Assembly: GCF_000341735.1 (NCBI RefSeq)
Contig: NZ_KB455575.1
Coordinates: forward strand, 526,718-590,717
Reading direction: 5' to 3'
DNA from: Methylotuvimicrobium buryatense 5G
GTDB lineage: Bacteria > Pseudomonadota > Gammaproteobacteria > Methylococcales > Methylomonadaceae
Length of the DNA: 64,000 nucleotides
Under the pieces are notes generated by a model. That model did no database searches. It saw only the letters and a list, made by a program, of their open reading frames with translations, and had not been told where the DNA came from. The position numbers were made by a program, and so were the translations under genes. Below, one piece after another: positions 44,964-53,441 of this stretch. Positions within the stretch are counted from its first letter, which is position 1; each line of letters opens with the position of its first letter.

Positions 44964-44978
44964 GCACCAAATGTGTGC
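44964..44978. promoter_or_regulatory. Possible NtrC-binding site
   Basis: GCAC-CAAATGT-GTGC keeps the half-sites and the seven-base spacing of the NtrC consensus (TGCACC-N4-TGGTGCA). It lies about 180 bp upstream of the predicted transcription start, a normal distance for an enhancer of a sigma-54 promoter. Only one clear copy is seen. Confidence 0.4.
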
Positions 44979-44999
44979 GTTACGCTAAACTTCGGGAAG

Positions 45000-45160
45000 T
45001 ATACTCATCGTAGATCAAAATTCGGCAACGGGGGCTCGTCAAAGGACGCCGTGAATACGTCCCTGTAGGCTCTGTGACAGCATCCCTGCTGTCAAAGCCT
45101 TTGCCGAACACCCGGGCGCCTCCATGCGTCAATGCCGAAATTTGAAGTGCGATGGGTATA
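45000..45160. repeat. A-type MITE-like repeat (161 bp)
   Basis: It runs from TATACTCATCGTAGATCAAA to TTTGAAGTGCGATGGGTATA with inner TTCGGCA/TGCCGAA, the core CGCCGTGAATACGTCCCTG, and a GACAGCATCCCTGCTGTC hairpin in place of AGCTCCATGCTGG. It sits upstream of the nitrate operon control region. Confidence 0.85.
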
Positions 45161-45490
45161 TACCTATTGTGCAAAAAGTAGCGACCGAACGCTAAATTGT
45201 TGTGTTGTCCGGAAAGACTATTGGTGTTTGAGTGTTACTGGCTTCGATAGTCGCGACGAAGGCGTCGCTCCCACAGAGGGCGGCGGACGCTCTGTGGAAG
45301 CGATCCCCTGATCGCGATCTCGAGGCCGAGAGTGTTAAGTAACAATAAATGGTATCGAGGTCTCATTGGTTAAGTTTGCAAAAGGGTAATTTTTTTCTTA
45401 TGTGTAACGATGAGCGCTGGGGCATGGGAAAGAGCGGAATGCGGGTTGGCCGTTTTTAGCTTGATGCGTATGGGATTCGGGACGTTCTCG
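45161..45490. other. Gene-free gap between nitrate operon and diguanylate cyclase gene
   Basis: Apart from the E-type repeat at 45250-45409 I see no feature in this 330-bp stretch. Confidence 0.45.
45250..45409 (+). repeat. E-type repeat, right copy of a direct pair
   Basis: It starts GTCGCGACGAAGGCGTCGCT and follows the 33791 copy through GCGATCCCCTGATCGCGAT, AACAATAAATGGTATCGAGG, CTCATTGGTTAAG and CAAAAGGGTAAT. It has the same orientation as the 33791 copy, so the two bracket the RNase/inhibitor pair and the nitrate cluster as direct repeats. Confidence 0.85.
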
Positions 45491-46567
45491 TTAACAATGG
45501 CTGATTGCGTCCATGGCCCATTCGCAAATAACTTTGTTTCGCCCGGTTTCTTTGGCTTTATATAGGGCTTGATCGGCGCGTAAGATAAGGCTTTCCATTG
45601 TGTCGTTCTGTTTTCGAGCCGCGATACCGATCGATAACGTAATGGTGCCGATCGATTCGTTGCTATTTTTACGTTTTAGCCTGCTGTTTTGTAATGAGGT
45701 TCTTATTTTTTCGGCAATATCCTGCGCTGCGGATAATGATGTGTCGGGCATGATGATGGCCAGTTCCTCTCCCCCGTAACGAGCAACATAATGATGTTTT
45801 TCGCAATACTTTTTCAGTAGCGATGCGGTGAATTTCAACACATTGTCGCCGATTAAATGTCCGAATTTATCATTGACCTGCTTAAAGTGGTCCAGATCCA
45901 ATAGTGTGAGGCAAATGTCTTTGTCGCTCGATTCCTCGAGGAGATTGGTTAGCGTCTCATCAAATGTTCCGCGATTCAATAGTCCGGTCAGAGCGTCGAC
46001 AGTCGCCGCTTCCTTAACTTTTGAAAGTTCCTTGCGCAGCTGTTCCATTTCTTTATTAGCGGCTTCCAGTTGTGACTTAAAATGATCGCTAGTGTCAATC
46101 AAGTCCTTTGTTTCGCCGGCAATTTCGCTCAGCACGGTTTTCAATTCTTCCAAATTCGTTATGCTTTCTAGGCGTATCGATTTTTCCTCAAAACTATCGC
46201 TGGCTTCGGATGCTTTTTGCTGAGTTTCATTAACCGATTTTCCGGTTTGATCGATGATTCTTTGGATATCTTGATTGATTTTGTCGAACGATACCAATGC
46301 CGCGTGACAGATATGTTTTTTATATAAAGCCAGGCCGGTCTCCATATCGAAAGGATTATTTTCGGCAATTAGTTGGTCGACAGCGGCCTTGAGGTTGTCA
46401 TTGTAACTCGCTGTGTATTCGTAAAATACGGCATAATTGATTGGGGTCGGAGTGATTTTATGCTGCATCATGAGTTTAACGATGCGATGCATAAATTGAA
46501 TGTTTTCTTCGGTGGAGTAGTCGTAATCGGTTCTAAACGGCATGGGGATAGGTGTCCGGGTAGTCAA
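45491..46567 (-). CDS. Diguanylate cyclase with helical N-terminal domain
   Basis: The 358-residue product has an N-terminal all-helical part (1 to about 120), a coiled-coil (about 120-190) and a C-terminal GGDEF domain. The active-site motif is GGEEL (in VARYGGEELAIIM near residue 263), an accepted active variant; the domain start VDALTGLLNRGTF is near residue 190. The RxxD product-inhibition site expected just before the motif is absent (CEKH). It is predicted to make cyclic di-GMP in the cytoplasm. There is no membrane segment. It is alone on its strand. Confidence 0.9.
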   Translation of the reverse strand: MTTRTPIPMPFRTDYDYSTEENIQFMHRIVKLMMQHKITPTPINYAVFYEYTASYNDNLKAAVDQLIAENNPFDMETGLALYKKHICHAALVSFDKINQDIQRIIDQTGKSVNETQQKASEASDSFEEKSIRLESITNLEELKTVLSEIAGETKDLIDTSDHFKSQLEAANKEMEQLRKELSKVKEAATVDALTGLLNRGTFDETLTNLLEESSDKDICLTLLDLDHFKQVNDKFGHLIGDNVLKFTASLLKKYCEKHHYVARYGGEELAIIMPDTSLSAAQDIAEKIRTSLQNSRLKRKNSNESIGTITLSIGIAARKQNDTMESLILRADQALYKAKETGRNKVICEWAMDAISHC

Positions 46568-47144
46568 GTATCAATAGACAAGATCGACGATCATCCGTGA
46601 GTCATACTGTAATTTCTAAGCAGGTGTTCGGCTGGTGTCTCGGATTGCAAGGGTAGTTTGTAAAGAATGCGTCGGAGCGTTACGAGATCGATTTTTCTTA
46701 TGGTTTTTTTTATACAGAAGAGCTTAGTTTATTCATTTCATTTTACAAGTGTCTTATCTCGTTATATACATCGCACATCTCTTGCTCTTTAGGAACGAGC
46801 ATGAAATAACTTCGATAACTTCTGGGAGGGGGTTCGGTGGCTCGATTGACAGGTGTCGGCGGCAGGGCAGATTTTTGCTCCTGCAAAATCTGCATTCATG
46901 CCATCCATGGCAATCAGATTCCGCCGTCAAGCCTACATGGAAGTATTCACGGCGTCCTGTCAAGCGAGTCACCGAATCGCCGCAAAGCCTACTACTTGTA
47001 GCAGTTATTTTGTGCATATTCCTTAGACGGTTTTTTCGATCGAAAAGAAGTAGCAAAAGCGATAAATAAAAACCAATGAGTAAAAAATTTTCGGATACCT
47101 TTATAATTAATCCTAATGATGATTACCCTTCAAACGTTTAACAA
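46568..47144. other. Gene-free gap with a C-type repeat
   Basis: This is the divergent space between the diguanylate cyclase gene and the REC-GGDEF-EAL gene. Apart from the C element at about 46785-47034 I see no feature. Promoters for both genes must lie here. Confidence 0.45.
46785..47034. repeat. C-type MITE-like repeat with inner module (about 250 bp)
   Basis: The right end AGTTATTTTGTGCATATTCCTTA is the complement of the left end of the 14595 copy, so the two lie in opposite orientation. Inside are GGGGGTTCGGTGGCTCG, the inner hairpin GCAGATTTTTGCTCCTGC/AAAATCTGC with CCATCCATGG, and the core CATGGAAGTATTCACGGCG. Confidence 0.75.
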
Positions 47145-49613
47145 ATGATGCCAAACACCGGATCTTACCGGATATTAATGGTGGAAGACGATCCCGGCGA
47201 TGCTAATTTGGTGCGTCAGGCTTTGCGTGCGTCTCGGGACGTCCATTTCGAAATTATTTGGTCGACGACCTTGACCGAAGCTAAACGCCAGTTGCAGGAC
47301 GGTTCGCTCGATGTAGTTTTGCTCGATTTGACTCTGCCCGACTCGAGTGGGCTCGATACCGTAGATGCGGTTCGTCAAGCCGCCGGAATTTTGCCGTTGA
47401 TTGTCTTGACCGGTAATGACGATAGTCAATTCGCATTGCGGACATTGGATTGCGGAGCCCAGGATTATTTAGTCAAAGGTCGTTTCGAAACCGATGGATT
47501 GGTGCGTGCGATTCGTTATGCGGTTAGCCGAGGACGCCTTGAGCAACGTTTGGCCGAAACTGGCATGCATTTGCGGACGTTAATCAATGCGCTGCCGGAT
47601 ATCGTTTGCTTTAAGGATGGAGAAGGGCGTTGGCTCGAAGCGAACGATTTCGATTTGAAATTATTCGGTTTGGAGCATGTCGATTATCGAGGTAAAAAAG
47701 ATTCCGAGCTAGCGGTTTACCAAGACTTTTATAAAGAGTCTTTTTTAGCCTGTGAGGCCAGCGACGAAAAAGCTTGGCAAGCCGGAGTCATTACCCGGGT
47801 TGAAGAAGACATCCCACGCCCCGACGGATCTTCTCGAACGTTTGAGATTATTAAAATTCCGTTGTTTCATGATGATGGTCGCCGTAAAGGCTTGGTTGTG
47901 GTTGGGCGCGATATTGACGAGCGTAAACAAGCCGAGGCGCGCCATAGACTTTCCACCCGAGTCTTTGAGACGGCCGGCGAAGCGATCATGGTGACTGATG
48001 CCGATGCGAACATTATTGCCGTTAATCCTGCTTTTACGCGCATTACCGGTTATACCGAAGCCGAAGTGCAAGGAAAAAACCCACGCCTGTTAAACTCCGG
48101 GCGATACAGTAAGTCGTTTTGGGCGGCGATGTGGCGAGCGCTGCAGAATAAAGGAGAATGGGCCGGCGAAATCTGGAATCGGCGCAAGAACGGGGAGATG
48201 TTTCTGGAATGGGAAACGATCAGCGCGGTTAGGGACGAGCGCGGGAACGTGACGCAATATATCGCCGTATTTGCCGATCTAAGCGAAATCAGACGCGCAC
48301 AAGAGGCGGCCGAAAAATTGGCGTGGCGCGACCCGCTGACCGGTTTAGGCAACCGGGCTCTGTTCTTGAAGGAATTGGAGCAAACCTTGATTGCCGCTTC
48401 TCGGGAAGGTCGATTTGCCGGTGTGCTCTTATTAAATCTTGACCGTTTTAAGGACATCAATGAAGCTCGCGGACTGGCAATCGGCGATGAATTACTGAAA
48501 ACCGTCGCTACTCGTTTGCTTGATGCATTGAGTGATGATGATCTATTGGCAAGATTGGATTCCGACGAGTTTGCCGTTTTGCTGACACGTCAAGCGCCTA
48601 CGCAAGAAGCGTTCGGACGAGAAGCGTTAGCGCTGGCGGAAAAATTGCGGGCTGAATTGCGCCGCGGTTTCGAGGTCGAGGGTGAGCTAATGCATCTCGA
48701 TGCTGCGGTCGGAATCGCACTGTGTTCGGAAGGAAACGGTGAAACAGCAATCGATATATTACGTCAGGCCGATATGGCCATGCATCGCGCCAAAACCGAA
48801 GGCGGAGGACGTGTTGTGTTCTTCGAAACTACGATGGGGGATGCGGTCAAGGAGCGTTTCAAGCTCGAAGGTGAATTGCGTACGGCGATCGCAGAAGGAC
48901 AACTCAAACTTTATTTGCAGCCACAGGTCGATAGCGACGGTGTCCAGGTAGGAGCGGAGTCTCTGGTGCGTTGGCAGCATCCTGAACGAGGCTTGATCAT
49001 GCCCGGAGTATTTATTCCGCTGGCCGAAGCGACCGATTTGATCGTAGCGCTCGATCGCTGGATGCTCGGTTCGGTTTGCAGGATATTGGCCGAGCTCGAT
49101 GGCGAAGGCCGCTCGATTCGGCTTTCGGTAAATATTAGTCCGAGGCATTTCGAACGTTCGGATTTCGTTGGGGAAATAAAGCGGCAATTGATGTTGAGCG
49201 GTGCCGATCCGACGCATTTGGTTTTGGAAGTGACCGAAGGGTTAATGATCGGTAATCTTGAAGATGTCGTGGCTAAGATGACTATATTGTCGACGATGGG
49301 CATTCATTTTTCGATGGATGATTTCGGCACCGGCTATTCGAGCTTGGCTTATTTGAAACGCTTGCCGATACATGAAATAAAAATCGATAAAAGTTTCATA
49401 CAAGATGCGCCGACCGATCCGAACGATGCCGCACTGGTCGAAACTATTTTAGCGGTTGCGCAACATTTGAGCTTGCAAGTGGTGGCTGAAGGGGTGGAAA
49501 CTCGAGCGCAGAGCGATTTTTTGAAAGCTCGCGGCCGAGTGATTTATCAAGGGTATTTATACGGTAAACCCGAGCCGGCGGAAAGTTGGCTGCAACGCTT
49601 GAGAGATCAGTAA
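47145..49613 (+). CDS. Response regulator with REC, two PAS, GGDEF-like and EAL domains
   Basis: The 822-residue product has a receiver domain (phosphoacceptor Asp61 in VVLLDLTLPDS), a PAS domain (about 145-265), a second PAS/PAC (about 270-390; TRITGYTEAEVQGKNPRLL), a GGDEF-like domain and an EAL domain to the end. The GGDEF motif reads DSDEF, so cyclase activity is unlikely. The EAL motif reads ESL (GAESLVRWQHP), but DDFGTGYSS and VVAEGVET are intact. It probably degrades cyclic di-GMP when phosphorylated. A sensor kinase gene follows on the same strand after a D-type repeat. Confidence 0.9.
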   Translation: MMPNTGSYRILMVEDDPGDANLVRQALRASRDVHFEIIWSTTLTEAKRQLQDGSLDVVLLDLTLPDSSGLDTVDAVRQAAGILPLIVLTGNDDSQFALRTLDCGAQDYLVKGRFETDGLVRAIRYAVSRGRLEQRLAETGMHLRTLINALPDIVCFKDGEGRWLEANDFDLKLFGLEHVDYRGKKDSELAVYQDFYKESFLACEASDEKAWQAGVITRVEEDIPRPDGSSRTFEIIKIPLFHDDGRRKGLVVVGRDIDERKQAEARHRLSTRVFETAGEAIMVTDADANIIAVNPAFTRITGYTEAEVQGKNPRLLNSGRYSKSFWAAMWRALQNKGEWAGEIWNRRKNGEMFLEWETISAVRDERGNVTQYIAVFADLSEIRRAQEAAEKLAWRDPLTGLGNRALFLKELEQTLIAASREGRFAGVLLLNLDRFKDINEARGLAIGDELLKTVATRLLDALSDDDLLARLDSDEFAVLLTRQAPTQEAFGREALALAEKLRAELRRGFEVEGELMHLDAAVGIALCSEGNGETAIDILRQADMAMHRAKTEGGGRVVFFETTMGDAVKERFKLEGELRTAIAEGQLKLYLQPQVDSDGVQVGAESLVRWQHPERGLIMPGVFIPLAEATDLIVALDRWMLGSVCRILAELDGEGRSIRLSVNISPRHFERSDFVGEIKRQLMLSGADPTHLVLEVTEGLMIGNLEDVVAKMTILSTMGIHFSMDDFGTGYSSLAYLKRLPIHEIKIDKSFIQDAPTDPNDAALVETILAVAQHLSLQVVAEGVETRAQSDFLKARGRVIYQGYLYGKPEPAESWLQRLRDQ

Positions 49614-49620
49614 GAAGCCT

Positions 49621-49796
49621 TACTCCCTTTATACTCAACAAATGGTTAACTTTATGAAGGTATGGGGTGTGGCTAGCGAGGATGTCGGCAGCAGGGATCG
49701 CTGCCGTCAAGCCTCCATGGATGGATTCACGGCGGTCCTCGATAGACACACCCCATACCTTTTATTCTTAGACTGGTTTTCGATCAAAAGGGCGTA
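49621..49796. repeat. D-type MITE-like repeat, short form (176 bp)
   Basis: It starts TACTCCCTTTATACTCAA eight bases after the preceding stop codon and ends CAAAAGGGCGTA. Arms GGTATGGGGTGTGGC and CACACCCCATACC pair. It lacks the inner GCAGATTTT module of the 16961 copy. The core is CCATGGATGGATTCACGGCGG. It separates the response regulator from the sensor kinase. Confidence 0.85.
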
Positions 49797-49839
49797 TGAA
49801 TTTCCGGGGACTGATGTGTGTTGGATGCAGGATGGTCCG

Positions 49840-52137
49840 ATGAAAAAATATGCCGGGATTTGCAAAAACGCTTCTTGTTGTGTCGGGTTAGCTTTTTTGT
49901 GCGTTCTTTTTGAGTCAACTGTTTTAGCCGAACCTCTGAAAATCGGTGTCTTGGCTTATCGTTCTAAAGACTATATTCAGAAGCAATATCAACCGCTGGC
50001 CGATATTTTGAATCAAGCGATTCCGGATTGCGAATTTAGTGTCGAGGCCATGAATTATGAGGAGTTGGAGCAGGCAGTCGCGACGCGTCAAATCGATTTT
50101 ATTTTGACGAATCCATCGCATTATTGGTTAATGGCTTACCGAAGCGGTTTGTCGGCGCCTTTGGCAACGTTGGTTAAAAGCGAGGGCGGTCAAGCGCTTT
50201 CGGCATTTGGCGGCGTTATTTTTACACTGACTGATCGTAAAGAGCTTCAGCATTTGTCCGATTTGCGCGGAAAAACGGTTGCCGTCGCCACGACCCGGTC
50301 GCTGGGTGGCTATCAAATGCAGGCTCATGAATTAATGAAAAATAATTTATATGCCGGTCAGGATTTTAAGCCATTCGTAACAGGGATGCCTCATGACCGG
50401 GTCATAGAAGCCGTATTTAACGGCGATGCCGAGGTCGGTTTTGTGCGTAGCGGTGTGCTCGAGTCGATGGCTCTGCAAGGAAAACTCGACCTGGCCCGAG
50501 TGCAGGTACTAAATCGTCAAGATTTACCCGATTTTCCTGCTGCGATATCGACGCGTTTGTTTCCCGAATGGCCTATTGCATCTTTGCCGCATATTAACGA
50601 AACGCTGGCTCGTCGCGTTGTCGCCGCTTTATTCTTATTAACCGACAATCCCGAGGTTACGCGCCAATTAGCAATTCGTGGTTTTACCATTCCGGCCGAT
50701 TACACCGCCGTGGCGGATTTGTTGCGAGACTTGCGTTTACCACCTTTCGATTCGCCGCCTCGTTTTACGCTTGAGGATGTTTGGCGGCGTTATTCGCTGC
50801 TAATTATTTCCGCTGTAGTCATTGCCGCTTTGATCTCGTTATTGAGTTTGAGTCTATGGAGGGTCAATAAGAAATTACAGGCGGAACGCCGGCTTGTGTT
50901 ACAAAAGTCCGAGCTTTTGACACAAACGCGTAATACGCTGGAGGCGATTATTAAAGGAACGTCGTCCGTTGTCGGGGAAACTTTTTTTGCGTCGTTGGTT
51001 GAATGCTTGGCGAACGTATTGAACATGCGTTTTGCTTTCGTTGCCGAAATAGATAGTGGCGATATTCGAAAAGCGCGAACTATTGCGTTTTGGAACGGTG
51101 AAATGGTCGGCGAAAATTTTAGTTACGATATTTGCGGCACGCCTTGCGAGAATGTTATTAAAAAGCGGATTAGCGTCTTTTCGGAAAAAGTCGCCGAATA
51201 TTTTCCGGATGATGTTTGGCTAAAACAAAACGCCGTGGAAAGTTATGTAGGAATACCGTTGTCGGATAGTCAGGGCCAATTTTTGGGGCATATGGGGTTG
51301 ATGGATGTCAAACCGATCGATAATCCCGAATTCTTGTTGTCTTTATTGAAGGTATTTGCAACGCGTGCCGCGAGTGAAATGGAGCGGCGGCGTGCGACCG
51401 AACAACTCGAGCGGAAAACTGAAGCCTTGCAGCAGTCGAATGCCGATCTCGAACAATTCGCTTACAGCGTTTCTCATGATATGCGTCAGCCTTTGCGAAG
51501 CATCATTGGGCATTTGCAATTCTTAGCGAACGATTTGAAAGGTAAATTAGACGAAGACGGACAGCTTAATTTTAATTTCGTGCTTGAAGGGGCTAAACGC
51601 ATGGATGCGATGATTATGTCATTACTCGAGTTTTCCCGTGTCGGCCGTAAAACCGAGGCAATGCGCCGGGTAGACAGTCTCGAAGTGCTCAACGAGTCGC
51701 TCGTTGTATTGGCTGCCATCATCAACGAGTCGAAGGCGATCATCGATATCGACGGCGAGTGGCCTCAAGTGTATGCGAGTCCGGATGAAATGATTCGTTT
51801 GTTTCAGAATTTGATCGGCAATGCGGTTAAATATTGCGAAGGACATAAACCGCATTTGGAAATAGCTTCAAAGCGAGACAATAGCATTTGGCAAGTGCGT
51901 ATCAAGGATAATGGTATTGGCATCGATCCGGCGCAGATTGATCGTTTGTTCGCTTTTTTCAGCCGCTTGCAACCGCGAACGCGGTTCGAGGGTACCGGAA
52001 TGGGTTTGGCCTTATGCCGGCGCATTGTCGAGCACCATGGCGGGCGAATTTGGGCCGAATCGAAAGGCGAAGGTTATGGCAGTCTGTTCGCATTCGAAAT
52101 ACCGCTAGAGCCGCCTTCGATCGACAGCAAGGCTTAG
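49840..52137 (+). CDS. Sensor histidine kinase with PhnD-like periplasmic domain
   Basis: The 765-residue product has a signal or first membrane helix (about 10-28) and a PhnD-type solute-binding domain (about 30-285). A membrane helix follows (about 310-335), then a GAF-like domain (about 365-510) and a kinase core: phosphoacceptor His in YSVSHDMRQPLRS near residue 545, N-box NLIGNAVKY, DNGIGI and GTGMGLALC. PhnD folds bind phosphonate, phosphite or similar oxyanions, so it probably senses a small periplasmic ligand. The reading frame is open through the upstream D repeat, but AGGA eight bases before the ATG at 49840 and a signal sequence right after support this start. Confidence 0.88.
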   Translation: MKKYAGICKNASCCVGLAFLCVLFESTVLAEPLKIGVLAYRSKDYIQKQYQPLADILNQAIPDCEFSVEAMNYEELEQAVATRQIDFILTNPSHYWLMAYRSGLSAPLATLVKSEGGQALSAFGGVIFTLTDRKELQHLSDLRGKTVAVATTRSLGGYQMQAHELMKNNLYAGQDFKPFVTGMPHDRVIEAVFNGDAEVGFVRSGVLESMALQGKLDLARVQVLNRQDLPDFPAAISTRLFPEWPIASLPHINETLARRVVAALFLLTDNPEVTRQLAIRGFTIPADYTAVADLLRDLRLPPFDSPPRFTLEDVWRRYSLLIISAVVIAALISLLSLSLWRVNKKLQAERRLVLQKSELLTQTRNTLEAIIKGTSSVVGETFFASLVECLANVLNMRFAFVAEIDSGDIRKARTIAFWNGEMVGENFSYDICGTPCENVIKKRISVFSEKVAEYFPDDVWLKQNAVESYVGIPLSDSQGQFLGHMGLMDVKPIDNPEFLLSLLKVFATRAASEMERRRATEQLERKTEALQQSNADLEQFAYSVSHDMRQPLRSIIGHLQFLANDLKGKLDEDGQLNFNFVLEGAKRMDAMIMSLLEFSRVGRKTEAMRRVDSLEVLNESLVVLAAIINESKAIIDIDGEWPQVYASPDEMIRLFQNLIGNAVKYCEGHKPHLEIASKRDNSIWQVRIKDNGIGIDPAQIDRLFAFFSRLQPRTRFEGTGMGLALCRRIVEHHGGRIWAESKGEGYGSLFAFEIPLEPPSIDSKA

Positions 52138-52522
52138 CCGGAAAATCTTTTCAAGAGCTGGAAAATAGACACTATTGGCACGGATAGACATTGATCGCAC
52201 GAAGTATGTCCGTTCAATTTATACTCATCGTAGATGAAAATTCGGCCTCGGGGTGCCCGTTAAAGGACGCCGTAAATACGTCCATGTAGGCTCTATGCCA
52301 GCTCCATGCTGGCAAAGCCTTTATGAACGCTATGGATGGCGTGAATGTCGATTTTGCATTACGCCACGGATGGCGTGTATTAGGGCAATGCAGGAGCAAT
52401 TGCCGAGGAGCAAAAATCGACCTAGCACCCCGAGGCCTCCTCCGGCACTGCCGAAATTTGAAGTGCGAAAGGTATAGCTTTATTTTCCTCACAGCAATAA
52501 CTTTACTTTAGACAATTCAGAC
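52138..52522. other. Gene-free gap with an A-type repeat
   Basis: The A element at 52220-52476 fills most of this 385-bp gap. The last 46 bp before cysM should hold its ribosome site; no clear promoter is seen. Confidence 0.45.
52220..52476. repeat. A-type repeat with large inner module (257 bp)
   Basis: It runs from TATACTCATCGTAGATGAAA to TTTGAAGTGCGAAAGGTATA. Compared with the 160-bp copies it carries an extra 95-bp insert built from ATGGATGGCGTGAATGTCGA, TTACGCCACGGATGGCGTG and GCAATTGCCGAGGAGCAAAA, the same kind of module as in the C element at 7021. The core CGCCGTAAATACGTCCATG and the AGCTCCATGCTGGC hairpin are present. Confidence 0.85.
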
Positions 52523-53413
52523 ATGACTTTTAAAACGATAGAATCCTGTGTCGGCAATACTCCCCTGGTTAAATTACAACGCTTGCCCGGAGATTCGTCG
52601 AATATTATTTTAGCCAAACTGGAAGGTAATAACCCGGCCGGTTCGGTAAAGGACCGGCCCGCGCTGAGTATGATCAAACATGCCGAAACGCGCGGGGAAA
52701 TCAAGCCGGGCGATCGTTTGATCGAGGCGACCAGCGGTAATACCGGTATCGCATTGGCCATGGCAGCCGCGATCAAAGGCTATAAAATGACCTTGATCAT
52801 GCCGGACAACATGAGCGAGGAACGTAGGGCATCGATGAAGGCTTACGGCGCCGAGATCATCTTGACGCCGTCCGCATCAAGCATGGAGGGCGCGATCGAT
52901 TTGGCCCGGCAAATGGAGCGCGAAGGCAAAGGCCGAATTCTCGACCAGTTTGCCAATCCGGACAATCCCCGCGCGCATTATGAAGGTACCGGCCCTGAAA
53001 TCTGGCGCGATACCGAAGGCCGTATCACGCATTTCGTCAGCTCGATGGGCACGACCGGGACGATCATGGGGACATCGAGCTTTCTAAAAGAACAAGATCC
53101 CGCGATTCAAATCGTGGGCGTTCAGCCGGAAGGCGATTCGAAAATCCCCGGCATTCGGCGTTGGCCGAAGGAATATTTACCGAAAATCTATGATCGTAGC
53201 CGCGTCGATAGAATTATCGATATCGATCAAGCAACCGCCGAAATCACGATGCGGGCGCTGGCGACCGAGGAAGGTATTTTTGCCGGGGTATCGTCGGGCG
53301 GAGCCGTTGCCGCTGCATTGAGGTTGTCTGCAGAAGTTGAAAATTCGGTGATTGTCGTGATTATCTGCGATCGTGGCGACCGTTATTTATCGACTGGTGT
53401 TTTTCCCGGTTGA
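52523..53413 (+). CDS. cysM: Cysteine synthase B
   Basis: CysM makes cysteine from O-acetylserine and sulfide or thiosulfate with pyridoxal phosphate. The 296-residue product begins with ESCVGNTPLVKLQRL, has the PLP lysine in NNPAGSVKDRPA near residue 43, the substrate loop EATSGNTGIALA near residue 72 and the phosphate-binding GTTGTIMG near residue 177. The lack of a CysK-type N-terminus and the length favour CysM. The next gene starts 29 bases on. Confidence 0.93.
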   Translation: MTFKTIESCVGNTPLVKLQRLPGDSSNIILAKLEGNNPAGSVKDRPALSMIKHAETRGEIKPGDRLIEATSGNTGIALAMAAAIKGYKMTLIMPDNMSEERRASMKAYGAEIILTPSASSMEGAIDLARQMEREGKGRILDQFANPDNPRAHYEGTGPEIWRDTEGRITHFVSSMGTTGTIMGTSSFLKEQDPAIQIVGVQPEGDSKIPGIRRWPKEYLPKIYDRSRVDRIIDIDQATAEITMRALATEEGIFAGVSSGGAVAAALRLSAEVENSVIVVIICDRGDRYLSTGVFPG

Positions 53414-53441
53414 TCGCTACGGCTATTGGCTACTATGTGCC

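Noticed and set aside
33951-45249. A composite transposon or prophage between the E repeats
   Set aside because: No transposase, integrase or phage gene is visible; only the direct repeats are supported.
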